From NCBI GenBank assembly GCA_023228945.1, contig JALOAI010000016.1, positions 72,839-136,838 of the forward strand: DNA of 64,000 bases, in the 5' to 3' direction. The stretch's first letter is position 1. The number at the start of each line of letters is the position of its first letter. The notes beneath the pieces were generated by a model, which did no database searches, was not told where the DNA came from, and saw nothing but the letters and a program-made list of their open reading frames with translations. The translations under genes and the position numbers were made by a program. Shown piece after piece: positions 17,521 through 26,122 of the stretch. Source of the stretch: Pigmentiphaga sp. GTDB taxonomy: Bacteria; Pseudomonadota; Gammaproteobacteria; Burkholderiales; Burkholderiaceae_B.

Positions 17521-19197
17521 TCAAGGCGCCGCCGCCGGCGCCGCGGGTTCGCGGGCGAGTTCGAGGGGCGCCGCCAATGCCAGGCCCAGATCTGCGAGGT
17601 CGATCAACGCCTTGAGGACGATGCGCTCCTGGACCTCCAGGAACACGGCGTAGTCGGCAGTGTGGATGGAAGCGCGCACCCGCAGCTCGATGCGCCCTGG
17701 CGCGGTCCCCTCCACCCGGACCCGCGGCCAGCCTGGCTCTTTGATCACCATCTCTTCCGCCTCCAGCAAGGCCCGCAAGCGGTACAACAGCGCCAGGATG
17801 CGATCGGGTTGGCTATCGCCACGCAGTGCGATCCGCTGCTCGAGATAGCAGCAACTGCGTTGGGTGAAGTTGACGATGGCTATCTTCGCCAAGTCTGCGT
17901 TCGGCACCGTGCACAGGGTGCCGTCGCGGGCCCGCAGGCGGCTGGATCGCGGGCCTATGCGTTCGACCTTGGCCGACTGGCCCTCGAAAAGGATATGGTC
18001 GCCGATCCGGAACGGCCGATCGGCAAACAGCGACAAGCCGCCGAACAGGTTTTCGATGGTCGATTGCGACGCCAGGGCCACCGCTATCCCGCCTACGCCC
18101 AGGCCCGCGATCAAGCCCAGCGCCGGGATCCCGACCTCGTTCGCGCCGTCCACCAGGATTGCGCTGACCGCCACGATGCCCAGCAACCTGGCACTCAGCC
18201 GCAGGAGGTGGGCATCGTAGCTGTTCTCCGGTACGCGGGGCGAACGGATGATGGACTCGACGATGAAATAAATGAGCAGCCAGGTGGCCCAGGCCGCCGC
18301 GGTGTAATACAGCACGGTGGCGAACAGGTACTCGCCGATCGCGAAGCTGCCTGCGGGATTGATCTGCGCCGCGACGAACCATTCGCTGGCCGAGAACAGC
18401 AGAATGATCGCCACCGGGATGGTCAAGCGCCAACCCAGCCGACTAACGGGAACCTCGGTGTTCGAGGCGCGCCACGCGAACCAGGCCCAGCATCCCGCCA
18501 GCCCCAGCGACAGCAGCACGACGCCCAGGATCAGCAGGATTTTCCAAAGCGGCGTATTGAGGTAATACACCTTGAGCGGTTCCGGCATGCCACGCACGAA
18601 AGCATCGGGAATCCAGGGGCCGGTCGCGGCAATCTGCTCACGATGAAAAAAAGGATAGACCCGCGGATTGAGCACCTCGCGGTCGACGACGGCTTGGTAA
18701 TACTCCGGCAGACTGGCCAGCGTCCGGGCCGAGAACTGGTACTCCCCGGCGTGCGGACCGCTCTCGGTGCGGACGATCTGGAGATCGGTGCCGGGAATCG
18801 TCCATTTATCCGGCAGCGGTTTACCGGCATCCAAGGGTCCGGTGCGATAGCCGGGAATGCTGGCGGGATCCAGCGGCGGCAAGCGTGCCAGGATGTCGTA
18901 GAGATAGCCGATCGCCGAGTTGCCCGCCTTGACGCGCGCCGCCGGAGGCAGCGCCTCCAGGTCCATCAATTGACGCATGCGCTGCAAGTCACGGCGCAGC
19001 CCCGCGACTCGCTCGGGCCGTTTGTCCGCCGCGTACTCCGCGTAGTCGGATTCGATGCGGCTCGCCGCCGCCAGGAAAGACTGGTACACCTCGCTTGGGC
19101 TCGACCGGTTGATCGGCGCGATCAAGCCCTGAGGCTCCACCGCCTGCGTGGGCGGCACCAGACCGAGACAAAATAAAAGCAGCAGCAGAAAACGCAT
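17521..19197 (-). CDS. Mechanosensitive channel, MscS family, with large periplasmic N-domain
   Basis: 558 aa. Signal-like start (MRFLLLLLFCLGLVPPTQA), periplasmic helical domain to about residue 230, then membrane helices near residues 238-262, 275-295, 305-330 and 350-410. The pore/MscS core is GVGGIAVALASQSTIENLFGGLSLFADRPFRIGDHI (about residues 385-420), followed by the cytoplasmic beta and alpha-beta domains. MscS channels release solutes on hypo-osmotic shock. ATG 19197 is chosen since it starts the hydrophobic signal; the longer frame to 19281 has no RBS and adds a non-signal extension. Confidence 0.92.
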   Translation of the reverse strand: MRFLLLLLFCLGLVPPTQAVEPQGLIAPINRSSPSEVYQSFLAAASRIESDYAEYAADKRPERVAGLRRDLQRMRQLMDLEALPPAARVKAGNSAIGYLYDILARLPPLDPASIPGYRTGPLDAGKPLPDKWTIPGTDLQIVRTESGPHAGEYQFSARTLASLPEYYQAVVDREVLNPRVYPFFHREQIAATGPWIPDAFVRGMPEPLKVYYLNTPLWKILLILGVVLLSLGLAGCWAWFAWRASNTEVPVSRLGWRLTIPVAIILLFSASEWFVAAQINPAGSFAIGEYLFATVLYYTAAAWATWLLIYFIVESIIRSPRVPENSYDAHLLRLSARLLGIVAVSAILVDGANEVGIPALGLIAGLGVGGIAVALASQSTIENLFGGLSLFADRPFRIGDHILFEGQSAKVERIGPRSSRLRARDGTLCTVPNADLAKIAIVNFTQRSCCYLEQRIALRGDSQPDRILALLYRLRALLEAEEMVIKEPGWPRVRVEGTAPGRIELRVRASIHTADYAVFLEVQERIVLKALIDLADLGLALAAPLELAREPAAPAAAP

Positions 19198-19305
19198 GGC
19201 CCGTGGCGGCCCTGGGCCGCCTTGAAAAAAGGGCAAGGATATTCGATGCCTGCGGCACAGGCCAGCGGGCCCGCTAGCCAAGAGCCGATCCCCGTGCGGC
19301 GCCCC

Positions 19306-20640
19306 TCAACGGGATCCGTCCACCGCGGCCTCCGGCTCCCAAAGCACGACACGACTGCCGCCTTCGGTTTTGGCGACGTACATCGCACTGTCGGCGCGCT
19401 GCATCAAGGTTGCCGCGTCGGCGCCATGCTCGGGACACAAGGCCACGCCGATGCTCGCCGAGATCGACAGACGCATGTTTTCGATCATATAGGGCTTGCC
19501 CAAACTCCGCAGAATGCGCCATGCCACGCGCATGATCTGTTCAGTGCCTCCCGCCTGCTCGATCAACACCGCGAGTTCGTCGCCGCCCAGGCGCGCCGGC
19601 ACGTCGCGCTCGCGCACCAGGCTCCGGAGCCGCCCACCGACGGCGCCGAGCAGCAGATCTCCCACCCGGTGGCCGTAGATATCATTGATCTGTTTGAAAC
19701 GGTCGAGATCGATGAATAACAGGGCCAGCCGCCGCTCTTCGCGACGGGCCGCCTGCGACAAGACCGCCTCCAGGCGCTCGTCGAACCTCATGCGATTGGG
19801 CAATCCCGTCAAGCGGTCGTGGCGCGCCAGGTGATGGTTGCGAGCCTCCATCCGCTTGCGTTCCGAGATATCGACGAACGAAATCAGCAGGCGATTCTCC
19901 ACCACCGCGGCAAATGCCAGGATATCGAGGCCACGGCCATTGGCGCAGCGCACACGGGTTTCCAACTGCTCGATCGATCCCGGCGCCGCGGCGATCCGCC
20001 GTATCAGCTTCTGCCACTGGACACGGACTCGCGCCCGGTAGTCGCGATCCGGGTAGGCTCGCCGCAGCCAGCCTTTCGACGTCTGGATATCGTCGAGCGT
20101 ATAGCCGAAACTGGCCACGAACTGGCGATTGACGAAAAAGGTATCGAGCCGGTCGATCAGGCGGGCATACAGGATGGGCGTGGGAATGTTATCGAGTGCC
20201 TGCTGCCAGCGCCGCTCGCCGGCGCGCAATTGCTCTTCCATCTGGCGCCGGGCGGTAATGTCGATCAACACGCCCTCCCACGCCAGGCTGCCATCGGGCA
20301 AGGCCGCCGGCGTGCACTCCACGCTGAACCAGCGTATACCGTCGGCGAGCCGCAGCCGCCCTTCCCAGTGCAGCGGCTGCCGCCGCGCCATGGCGCGCAA
20401 GCTGGAGCGGAGCCAAGCCCGGTAATCGTGCGGATGGATGTGCCGGAACACGAGTAGCGGGTCGTTCTTCAGTGCGTCGGGGGGCAATCCCGTCAGTTGC
20501 TGCCACGGCCCGCTGAGAAAGACGAAGCGCAGCGCCATCGCACGCGGTGCCGTTTTGCAAACATAGGTTGCCACCGGGATCGATCGGGTCAGGCGGAGGG
20601 CGATCTCGGCGTCGGGTCGGTCGCTCCAAAAATCTGGCAT
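19306..20640 (-). CDS. PAS-PAS-GGDEF protein, diguanylate cyclase with GGDEL motif
   Basis: 444 aa, no membrane helices. PAS 1 spans about residues 15-135 (FRHIHPHDYRAWL...WEGVLIDIT) and PAS 2 about 145-265 (ends LISFVDISERKRME). The GGDEF domain spans about 275-435 (RHDRLTGLPNRMRFDERL). The active-site loop reads RLGGDELAVL: Leu replaces the usual Phe. An inhibitory RxxD site (RERD) lies five residues before it. It could synthesise c-di-GMP in response to a PAS-sensed signal, or be a weakened enzyme. ATG 20640; no operon partner. Confidence 0.88.
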   Translation of the reverse strand: MPDFWSDRPDAEIALRLTRSIPVATYVCKTAPRAMALRFVFLSGPWQQLTGLPPDALKNDPLLVFRHIHPHDYRAWLRSSLRAMARRQPLHWEGRLRLADGIRWFSVECTPAALPDGSLAWEGVLIDITARRQMEEQLRAGERRWQQALDNIPTPILYARLIDRLDTFFVNRQFVASFGYTLDDIQTSKGWLRRAYPDRDYRARVRVQWQKLIRRIAAAPGSIEQLETRVRCANGRGLDILAFAAVVENRLLISFVDISERKRMEARNHHLARHDRLTGLPNRMRFDERLEAVLSQAARREERRLALLFIDLDRFKQINDIYGHRVGDLLLGAVGGRLRSLVRERDVPARLGGDELAVLIEQAGGTEQIMRVAWRILRSLGKPYMIENMRLSISASIGVALCPEHGADAATLMQRADSAMYVAKTEGGSRVVLWEPEAAVDGSR

Positions 20641-20864
20641 GCGTGCGATGCCTCCTGATACTGTCGATAAAGAAAAAGCCTCTTACGGCGCGAATGTTAC
20701 CGGGTGTTTATCTCGAAGACCAGAGTTGTCTGCGGCCGCGGTGTCCGCCACGTGGTTCCGCCGCTCAAAAACCCGACGATCCCGGCCGACGCCTCAAGCG
20801 CGATACAGCCTGATATTCTGGAAGCCTGGCCGGCCACCTTGCAGACCTTTTTGGAGATGCTCCG

Positions 20865-21761
20865 ATGCTTCGCCCGTTCTCCCGCCATGCGCTCATCAGG
20901 ATCGCCCGCCGCCTGCCATCCGGCCTTCTGGCGACCTTGGCGGCGCTGGGCTGGCTGGTGCCCGCGGCGGCGCAGCAGATCATCCACACCGAGCCTTCGA
21001 TGTTCTCTCCCATCGTGGTCTATGAGGCGCGAGGCGAGCGCTGCATGGCATTCGGCAGCGTGCAGGCCCTCGGCCGGCAAACCTGCCGAGATCTCAAACA
21101 GCCTGAACGCCTGGTGTTCCAGTACACCCAAATGGTGTTGAGCGCGCTCTGGCTGCAGCCCGATCCACAACGCATCCTGATCGTCGGGCTGGGCGGCGGC
21201 ACCTTGCCCATGGCCTTGGCGGGGCTATTTCCCCAGGCGGTCATCGATACGGTAGAGATCGACCCGGCCGTACTGCGAGTGGCCCGCACCTATTTTGGCT
21301 ATCGACCCGGCGAACGGCAACGCATACACGTGGCGGATGGTCGGGCCCACATCGAGGCGGCGGCGGCCAGGGGTGAGCACTACGACTTGATTATTCTGGA
21401 TGCCTTCGATGCCACCTATATCCCGCCGCACCTCATGACTCGCCAGTTTCTGGAAACTGTCAAACAGCTTCTGAGTCCCGGCGGCGTACTGGCGGCGAAC
21501 ACATTCACGTCGAGCCGCCTGTACGAACGCGAGTCGGCAACCTATGCGGCGGTGTTTGGTCCGTACTATCAACTGCGCGGCGGCAACCGGGTCATTCTGG
21601 CTCGCCCGGCGGGATTGCCAAAGTTGCCCGAGCTGCGCACCCAGGCTCTGGAGCATGCGGCCGACCTGGCGCCCTTGGGCGTGTCTACCCCGCAATTGCT
21701 GAATCTGCTGGGCCCCATGCCCAACTGGCCGGCCGATACCGAGATCCTCAGCGATCCCTGA
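20865..21761 (+). CDS. Spermidine-synthase-like methyltransferase-fold protein with N-terminal signal
   Basis: 298 aa. The Rossmann core has ILIVGLGGGTLPMALAGLFP (SAM/dcSAM-binding loop), VEIDPAVLRVARTYFG and IILDAFDATYIPPHLMTRQFLETV, the layout of SpeE-like proteins. An unusual feature is the N-terminus, with a basic stretch and hydrophobic segment ending LVPAAAQQ that looks like a cleavable signal. Canonical SpeE is cytosolic, so this is an atypical family member whose substrate is unknown. ATG 20865 has TTGGAG 8-13 bases upstream. It is transcribed alone, divergently from the GGDEF gene. Confidence 0.82.
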   Translation: MLRPFSRHALIRIARRLPSGLLATLAALGWLVPAAAQQIIHTEPSMFSPIVVYEARGERCMAFGSVQALGRQTCRDLKQPERLVFQYTQMVLSALWLQPDPQRILIVGLGGGTLPMALAGLFPQAVIDTVEIDPAVLRVARTYFGYRPGERQRIHVADGRAHIEAAAARGEHYDLIILDAFDATYIPPHLMTRQFLETVKQLLSPGGVLAANTFTSSRLYERESATYAAVFGPYYQLRGGNRVILARPAGLPKLPELRTQALEHAADLAPLGVSTPQLLNLLGPMPNWPADTEILSDP

Positions 21762-21823
21762 AACGCCGGGGCGGAGGCCCGCCCGCCGGCATCGCCTCCG
21801 CCCCCAGGGCAAAGCCCCCGGCT

Positions 21824-23668
21824 TTAGTTCTGCAGGCGCTGCTCGAGTGCTTGCTTGACGTCGCGGAGCTCGGCCGGCAGGCCATGCTCGAGCTTGATGA
21901 ACAGTTCTTCGTGCAAGCCAAGTTCGTCGCGCCACGCCTGGACATCGATCCGCGTGATCCGCTCGAACTGCTCACGCGGGAAGTCGAGGCCGTCCCAGGC
22001 GAGGTCGTCGAAGTTCGGCGTGACGCCGAACACGTTGTCGACGCCCCCCGCCTGGCCTTCGATGCGCTCGAGCATCCACTTCAGGACGCGCATGTTGTCG
22101 CCAAAGCCCGGCCAGATGAACTTGCCGTTGTCGTCGGTCTGGAACCAGTTGACACAATAAATACGCGGCAGCCGGGCGCCGTTGGCTTCCAGCTGGCGGC
22201 CGAGCTCAAGCCAATGGCTGAAATATTCGCTCATGTTGTAGCCGCAGAACGGCAGCATGGCGAAGGGGTCGCGGCGCACCACGCCTTGCGCGCCCATGGC
22301 GGCGGCGGTGGTTTCGGAGCCCAGCGTGGCGGCCATGTACACGCCTTCGAGCCAATTGCGGGCCTCGGTGACCAGCGGTACGGTGGTGGACCGGCGGCCG
22401 CCGAACAGGAAGGCATCGATAGGCACGCCCGCCGGGTTATCCCACTCGGGGTCGATGGCGGGGTTCTGTTGCGCCGACACCGTGAAGCGGGCGTTGGGGT
22501 GGGCCGCCTTGCGGCCGCAGCCCGGGGTCCAGTCGTTGCCTTGCCAGTCGATGCAGTGCGCGGGCTCGGGGCCCATGCCCTCCCACCAGACGTCGCCGTC
22601 GTCGGTGAGCGCCACGTTGGTGAAGATGACGTTCTCGCGCAACGTGTCCATGCAGTTGCGGTTGGTTTTGTCGTTCGTGCCCGGCGCAACGCCGAAGTAG
22701 CCCGCTTCCGGGTTGATGGCATACAAGCGGCCATCGGCGCCGGGCTTGATCCAGGCGATGTCGTCGCCGATGGTGGTGATCTTCCAGCCCGGCAGCGCGG
22801 CCGGCGGGATCAGCATGGCGAAGTTGGTTTTTCCGCAGGCGGAGGGGAAGGCCGCCGCGACGTGGCGCTTCTGGCCATCCGGCGAAGTGACGCCGAGGAT
22901 CAGCATGTGTTCGGCCAGCCAGCCCTGGTCGCGGCCCATCTTGGAGGCGATGCGCAGCGCCAGGCACTTTTTGCCCAGCAGCGCATTGCCGCCATAGCCC
23001 GAGCCGAACGACCAGATTTCGCGGGTTTCCGGGTAATGGACGATGTACTTGGTGCTGTTGCACGGCCAGGCGACGTCGGCCTGGCCTGGCTGCAGCGGTG
23101 CGCCCACGCTGTGGATGCAGGGCACGAACTCGCCGTTGGTGCCGAGCACGTCGTACACCTTGCGGCCCATGCGGGTCATGAGGCGCATGTTGGTGACGAC
23201 ATAGGGCGAATCGGTGAGCTCGATGCCGATGTGGGCAATGGGCGAGCCCAGCGGCCCCATCGAGAACGGCACGACGTAGAGCGTGCGGCCGCGCATGCTG
23301 CCGGCGAAGAGGCCATTGAGCGTCTGGCGCATTTCGGCCGGGTCGACCCAATTATTGGTGGGGCCGGCGTCTTCACGCTTGGCCGAACACACGAAGGTGC
23401 GGTCTTCGACGCGCGCGACGTCGGAGGGATCGGACCAGGCCAGATAGGAGTTGGGGCGCTTCTCGGGATTGAGGCGGCGCAAGGTGCCGGCCTGGACCAT
23501 GAGCTCGGAGAGGCGGTCGTACTCTTCCTCGGAACCGTCGCACCATTCGATGCGGTCGGGCTGGGTGAGTGCGGCGATTTCGGCCACCCATGCCTTTAGA
23601 CCCTCGTGGCGTACCCAATCGGGAGCGTTGAGTTCGATATCGGGTTGGGGATTGGCGACAGCATTCAT
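21824..23668 (-). CDS. pckG: Phosphoenolpyruvate carboxykinase (GTP)
   Basis: 614 aa, normal length for the GTP-dependent enzyme. Converts oxaloacetate and GTP to PEP, GDP and CO2 for gluconeogenesis. Visible motifs: FPSACGKTN (kinase-1a P-loop, about residue 275), GDDIAWIKPGADGRLYAINPEAG (kinase-2/metal region) and FLFGGRR (substrate Arg region). ATG 23668 follows GGAGACC. It is single, with a leader containing a small CGTTGC/GCAACG hairpin at 23710-23728. No regulator is adjacent. Confidence 0.97.
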   Translation of the reverse strand: MNAVANPQPDIELNAPDWVRHEGLKAWVAEIAALTQPDRIEWCDGSEEEYDRLSELMVQAGTLRRLNPEKRPNSYLAWSDPSDVARVEDRTFVCSAKREDAGPTNNWVDPAEMRQTLNGLFAGSMRGRTLYVVPFSMGPLGSPIAHIGIELTDSPYVVTNMRLMTRMGRKVYDVLGTNGEFVPCIHSVGAPLQPGQADVAWPCNSTKYIVHYPETREIWSFGSGYGGNALLGKKCLALRIASKMGRDQGWLAEHMLILGVTSPDGQKRHVAAAFPSACGKTNFAMLIPPAALPGWKITTIGDDIAWIKPGADGRLYAINPEAGYFGVAPGTNDKTNRNCMDTLRENVIFTNVALTDDGDVWWEGMGPEPAHCIDWQGNDWTPGCGRKAAHPNARFTVSAQQNPAIDPEWDNPAGVPIDAFLFGGRRSTTVPLVTEARNWLEGVYMAATLGSETTAAAMGAQGVVRRDPFAMLPFCGYNMSEYFSHWLELGRQLEANGARLPRIYCVNWFQTDDNGKFIWPGFGDNMRVLKWMLERIEGQAGGVDNVFGVTPNFDDLAWDGLDFPREQFERITRIDVQAWRDELGLHEELFIKLEHGLPAELRDVKQALEQRLQN

Positions 23669-23901
23669 AAGACTAGGTCTCCGGAAGGGTCCGCGTGACC
23701 GCGCAGCGGCGTTGCCAGAAGAGCAACGGTTGGACAGATTGAAGGGCCAGGAACCCCGACGGACGAGCCCGGCTCGGGGCGGATAAAGGGGCTTATTTTA
23801 ATCGTACTGTCACGCTCGTGGGCAAGCACCCTCCGGCGCGCGTCCCTCGGCGGATTCTGCGACAATCGTTGGGATTTTTTCTGCTCGAAAGGAGGCGGAT
23901 C

Positions 23902-24507
23902 ATGAAGCTGTACTACACACCGGGCGCCTGCCCTCTGGCCGTTCACATTCTGCTGTGCGAACTCGGCCTGCCGCATGAACTCGTCAAGGTCGATCTCAAA
24001 ACCAAGAAACTCGAAGACGGCGGCGACTACCTGGCCATCAACCCCAAGGGCTACGTGCCGGCCCTGGTGCTCGATAGCGGCGAGACACTCACCGAGATCC
24101 CCGCCATCGTGCAGTACCTGGCCGACACTCACCCCGACGCCGGCCTGCTGGCGGCTCCGGCCACCATCGAGCGTACTCGCGCCGTGGAATGGCTTACTTT
24201 CGCCGGCACCGAACTGCACCGCAGCTTTTCTCCGCTGTTCAATCCCGCCGCCAGCGACGACCTGAAGCAGGCGTCGCGCGACCGGCTGGCGCAGCGTTTC
24301 GGCTATCTCAATCAAGCCCTCGAGGGCAAGGCCTATCTGGTGGGCGAGCGTTTCAGCGTAGCCGACCCCTACGTGTTCACCATTCTCAACTGGACATTCA
24401 TCCAGAAGATCGACCTTGCGCCCTGGAGCAACCTCGCCGCCTATCACCAGCGCCTCGCCCAGCGGCCATCGGTGCAGGCCGCGATGCGCGCCCAAGGCCT
24501 GATCTGA
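23902..24507 (+). CDS. Glutathione S-transferase, beta class-like
   Basis: 201 aa. N-terminal thioredoxin-like domain MKLYYTPGACPLAVHILLCELGLPHE with Cys near residue 10, as in bacterial beta-class GSTs, and the cis-Pro motif GYVPAL followed by the glutathione-binding TEIPAI. The C-terminal all-helical domain has GERFSVADPYVF. It conjugates or reduces electrophiles using glutathione in the cytoplasm. ATG 23902 has a perfect AAGGAGG; the longer frame to 23818 is unsupported. Divergent from pckG. Confidence 0.93.
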   Translation: MKLYYTPGACPLAVHILLCELGLPHELVKVDLKTKKLEDGGDYLAINPKGYVPALVLDSGETLTEIPAIVQYLADTHPDAGLLAAPATIERTRAVEWLTFAGTELHRSFSPLFNPAASDDLKQASRDRLAQRFGYLNQALEGKAYLVGERFSVADPYVFTILNWTFIQKIDLAPWSNLAAYHQRLAQRPSVQAAMRAQGLI

Positions 24508-24536
24508 GCCGGCGCGGCCCCCCTCTTCCCTCTTTC

Positions 24537-24911
24537 TCAGGGCAGCTCGGCCGGATAGCTCTGCAACGCCAAGGCCACCTGGCGGCCGATATCGGCCGCC
24601 TCAAGCTTGGCGTTCACGGCGCCGTAGAAGACACCGTCGCGCACGAGATATAACGAGGGCAAATGAAACACCTCATAACGCTCCACCAGTCCCCGGTTAT
24701 CGGCGGCATCGATCCAGGCCAGGCGCCGAACCGGCAAGTTCATCCCCGGCAGGCGCTCACGCGCCAGCCGGCAATTGCCGCAGTCCGGCGCCACGAATAC
24801 CACCAGCGTGGCGCCGGCGGCATCGAGCAGAAAACGATCGGCGGTGCCATCGTCCAGCCATTCTTGTTCCAAAACACTCTCCCGCCCGGCGAAAACCGGC
24901 GCCGGCGGCAT
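24537..24911 (-). CDS. Thioredoxin-fold protein with CGNC motif
   Basis: 124 aa. TLVVFVAPDCGNCRLARERLP places CxxC (CGNC) after beta-strand 1, and FHLPSLYLVRDG gives the cis-Pro loop, so this is a compact thioredoxin fold. No signal peptide, so probably cytoplasmic. It converges with the GST gene and diverges from the iron transporter. It may be a thiol-disulphide oxidoreductase; its partner is unknown. Confidence 0.82.
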   Translation of the reverse strand: MPPAPVFAGRESVLEQEWLDDGTADRFLLDAAGATLVVFVAPDCGNCRLARERLPGMNLPVRRLAWIDAADNRGLVERYEVFHLPSLYLVRDGVFYGAVNAKLEAADIGRQVALALQSYPAELP

Positions 24912-25019
24912 TGTAGCGGCCTCCCCGATTGCGAGGGTCGGCCGACCCTGCTACTCTCGTCACCAAAAAGCACAAGTGCCAACACGTCTCATTCTCGTTC
25001 CAAACCGGAGCCACCCTCG

Positions 25020-26060
25020 ATGACACACTCCCAACGCCCCCTCATGCGGACCACTTGCCTCCTGGCCGCCACCGGAGCCATGCTGTTCGGCAGCCAAGCA
25101 TTCGCCGTCGGCGAGGTGAGTCTCTATACCACCCGCGAACCCGGCCTGATCCAGCCCCTGCTCGACGACTTCAACCAGCAGACCGGCATCAAGGTCAATA
25201 CGGTTTTCGTCAAAGACGGCTTGGCCGAGCGGGTCAAGGCGGAGGGCGACAAGTCGCCGGCAGACGTGCTCATGACGGTCGACATCGGCAACCTGCTCGA
25301 CCTCGTGGAACAAGGCGTGACCCAGCCCGTGAAGTCGCAGGTGCTCGAGTCGGCGATTCCGGCCAACCTCCGCAGCGACAAGGGCGACTGGTACGCGCTG
25401 TCGCTGCGCGACCGCGTCCTGTACGTCGACAAAGATCAGAAAATCACCGAGTTCACGTACGAGGAACTGGCCGATCCCAAGTGGAAGGGCAAGGTTTGCA
25501 TCCGCTCGGGGCAGCATCCCTACAACACCGCTCTTATCGCCGCCATGATCGCCCACGACGGGGCCGAGGCCACCGAGCAGTGGCTGCGCGGCGTCAAGGC
25601 CAACCTGGCGCGCAAGGCCACCGGCGGCGACCGCGAGGTGGCCCGCGACATTCTCGGCGGCATCTGCGACATCGGGATCGCCAACGCCTACTACGTGGGC
25701 CGCATGAAGAACAGCCCCGAAGGTTCCGATGCCCGCCAGTGGGGCGATGCGATCAACGTCGTGCGTCCCACCTTCAAGCAGAGCGGCGGCACCCACGTCA
25801 ACGTCACCGGGGCGGCGGTGGCCCGGCATGCGCCCAACGCCAACAACGCGCTCAAGCTGCTCGAATACCTGGTCTCGGACCAGGCCCAGAGCCTGTACGC
25901 CAAGGCCAACTACGAGTATCCGGTCAAGGCGGGCGTGGAGCTCGATCCGGTGGTCGCCAGCTTCGGCACCCTCACGGCCGACTCGCTGTCGCTGCCGGAG
26001 ATCGCCCGCTATCGCAAACAGGCCAGCGAACTGGTCGACAAAGTCGGCTTCAACGACTAG
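25020..26060 (+). CDS. fbpA: Ferric-iron ABC transporter periplasmic binding protein
   Basis: 346 aa. Signal peptide ends near FAVGEV (residue 30); the mature part begins VSLYTTREPGLIQPLLDDFNQQTGIKVN. Family motifs ADVLMTVDIGNLLDL and GICDIGIANAYYVGRM, with tandem Tyr that binds Fe3+ in transferrin-like FbpA/IdiA proteins, are present. First gene of an fbpABC operon. ATG 25020. The 108-base gap to the divergent thioredoxin-fold gene contains a 16-bp palindrome AGGGTCGG/CCGACCCT (24934-24949); a weak Fur-like AGAATGAGA lies near 24985-24998, which would fit iron control. Confidence 0.93.
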   Translation: MTHSQRPLMRTTCLLAATGAMLFGSQAFAVGEVSLYTTREPGLIQPLLDDFNQQTGIKVNTVFVKDGLAERVKAEGDKSPADVLMTVDIGNLLDLVEQGVTQPVKSQVLESAIPANLRSDKGDWYALSLRDRVLYVDKDQKITEFTYEELADPKWKGKVCIRSGQHPYNTALIAAMIAHDGAEATEQWLRGVKANLARKATGGDREVARDILGGICDIGIANAYYVGRMKNSPEGSDARQWGDAINVVRPTFKQSGGTHVNVTGAAVARHAPNANNALKLLEYLVSDQAQSLYAKANYEYPVKAGVELDPVVASFGTLTADSLSLPEIARYRKQASELVDKVGFND

Positions 26061-26122
26061 TCTTCCGCCTTCGCCCGGCCACGCGGGGCGGCCTCCAGGC
26101 CGCCCCGTTCGTCTTCTCTCCG

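Noticed and set aside
21851..23599. 582-residue antisense frame
   Set aside because: Mirror of pckG; the pckG frame has all catalytic motifs and an RBS.
24934..25000. Fur box before fbpA
   Set aside because: A 16-bp GC palindrome and an AGAATGAGA string exist, but neither matches the AT-rich Fur consensus well enough to annotate.
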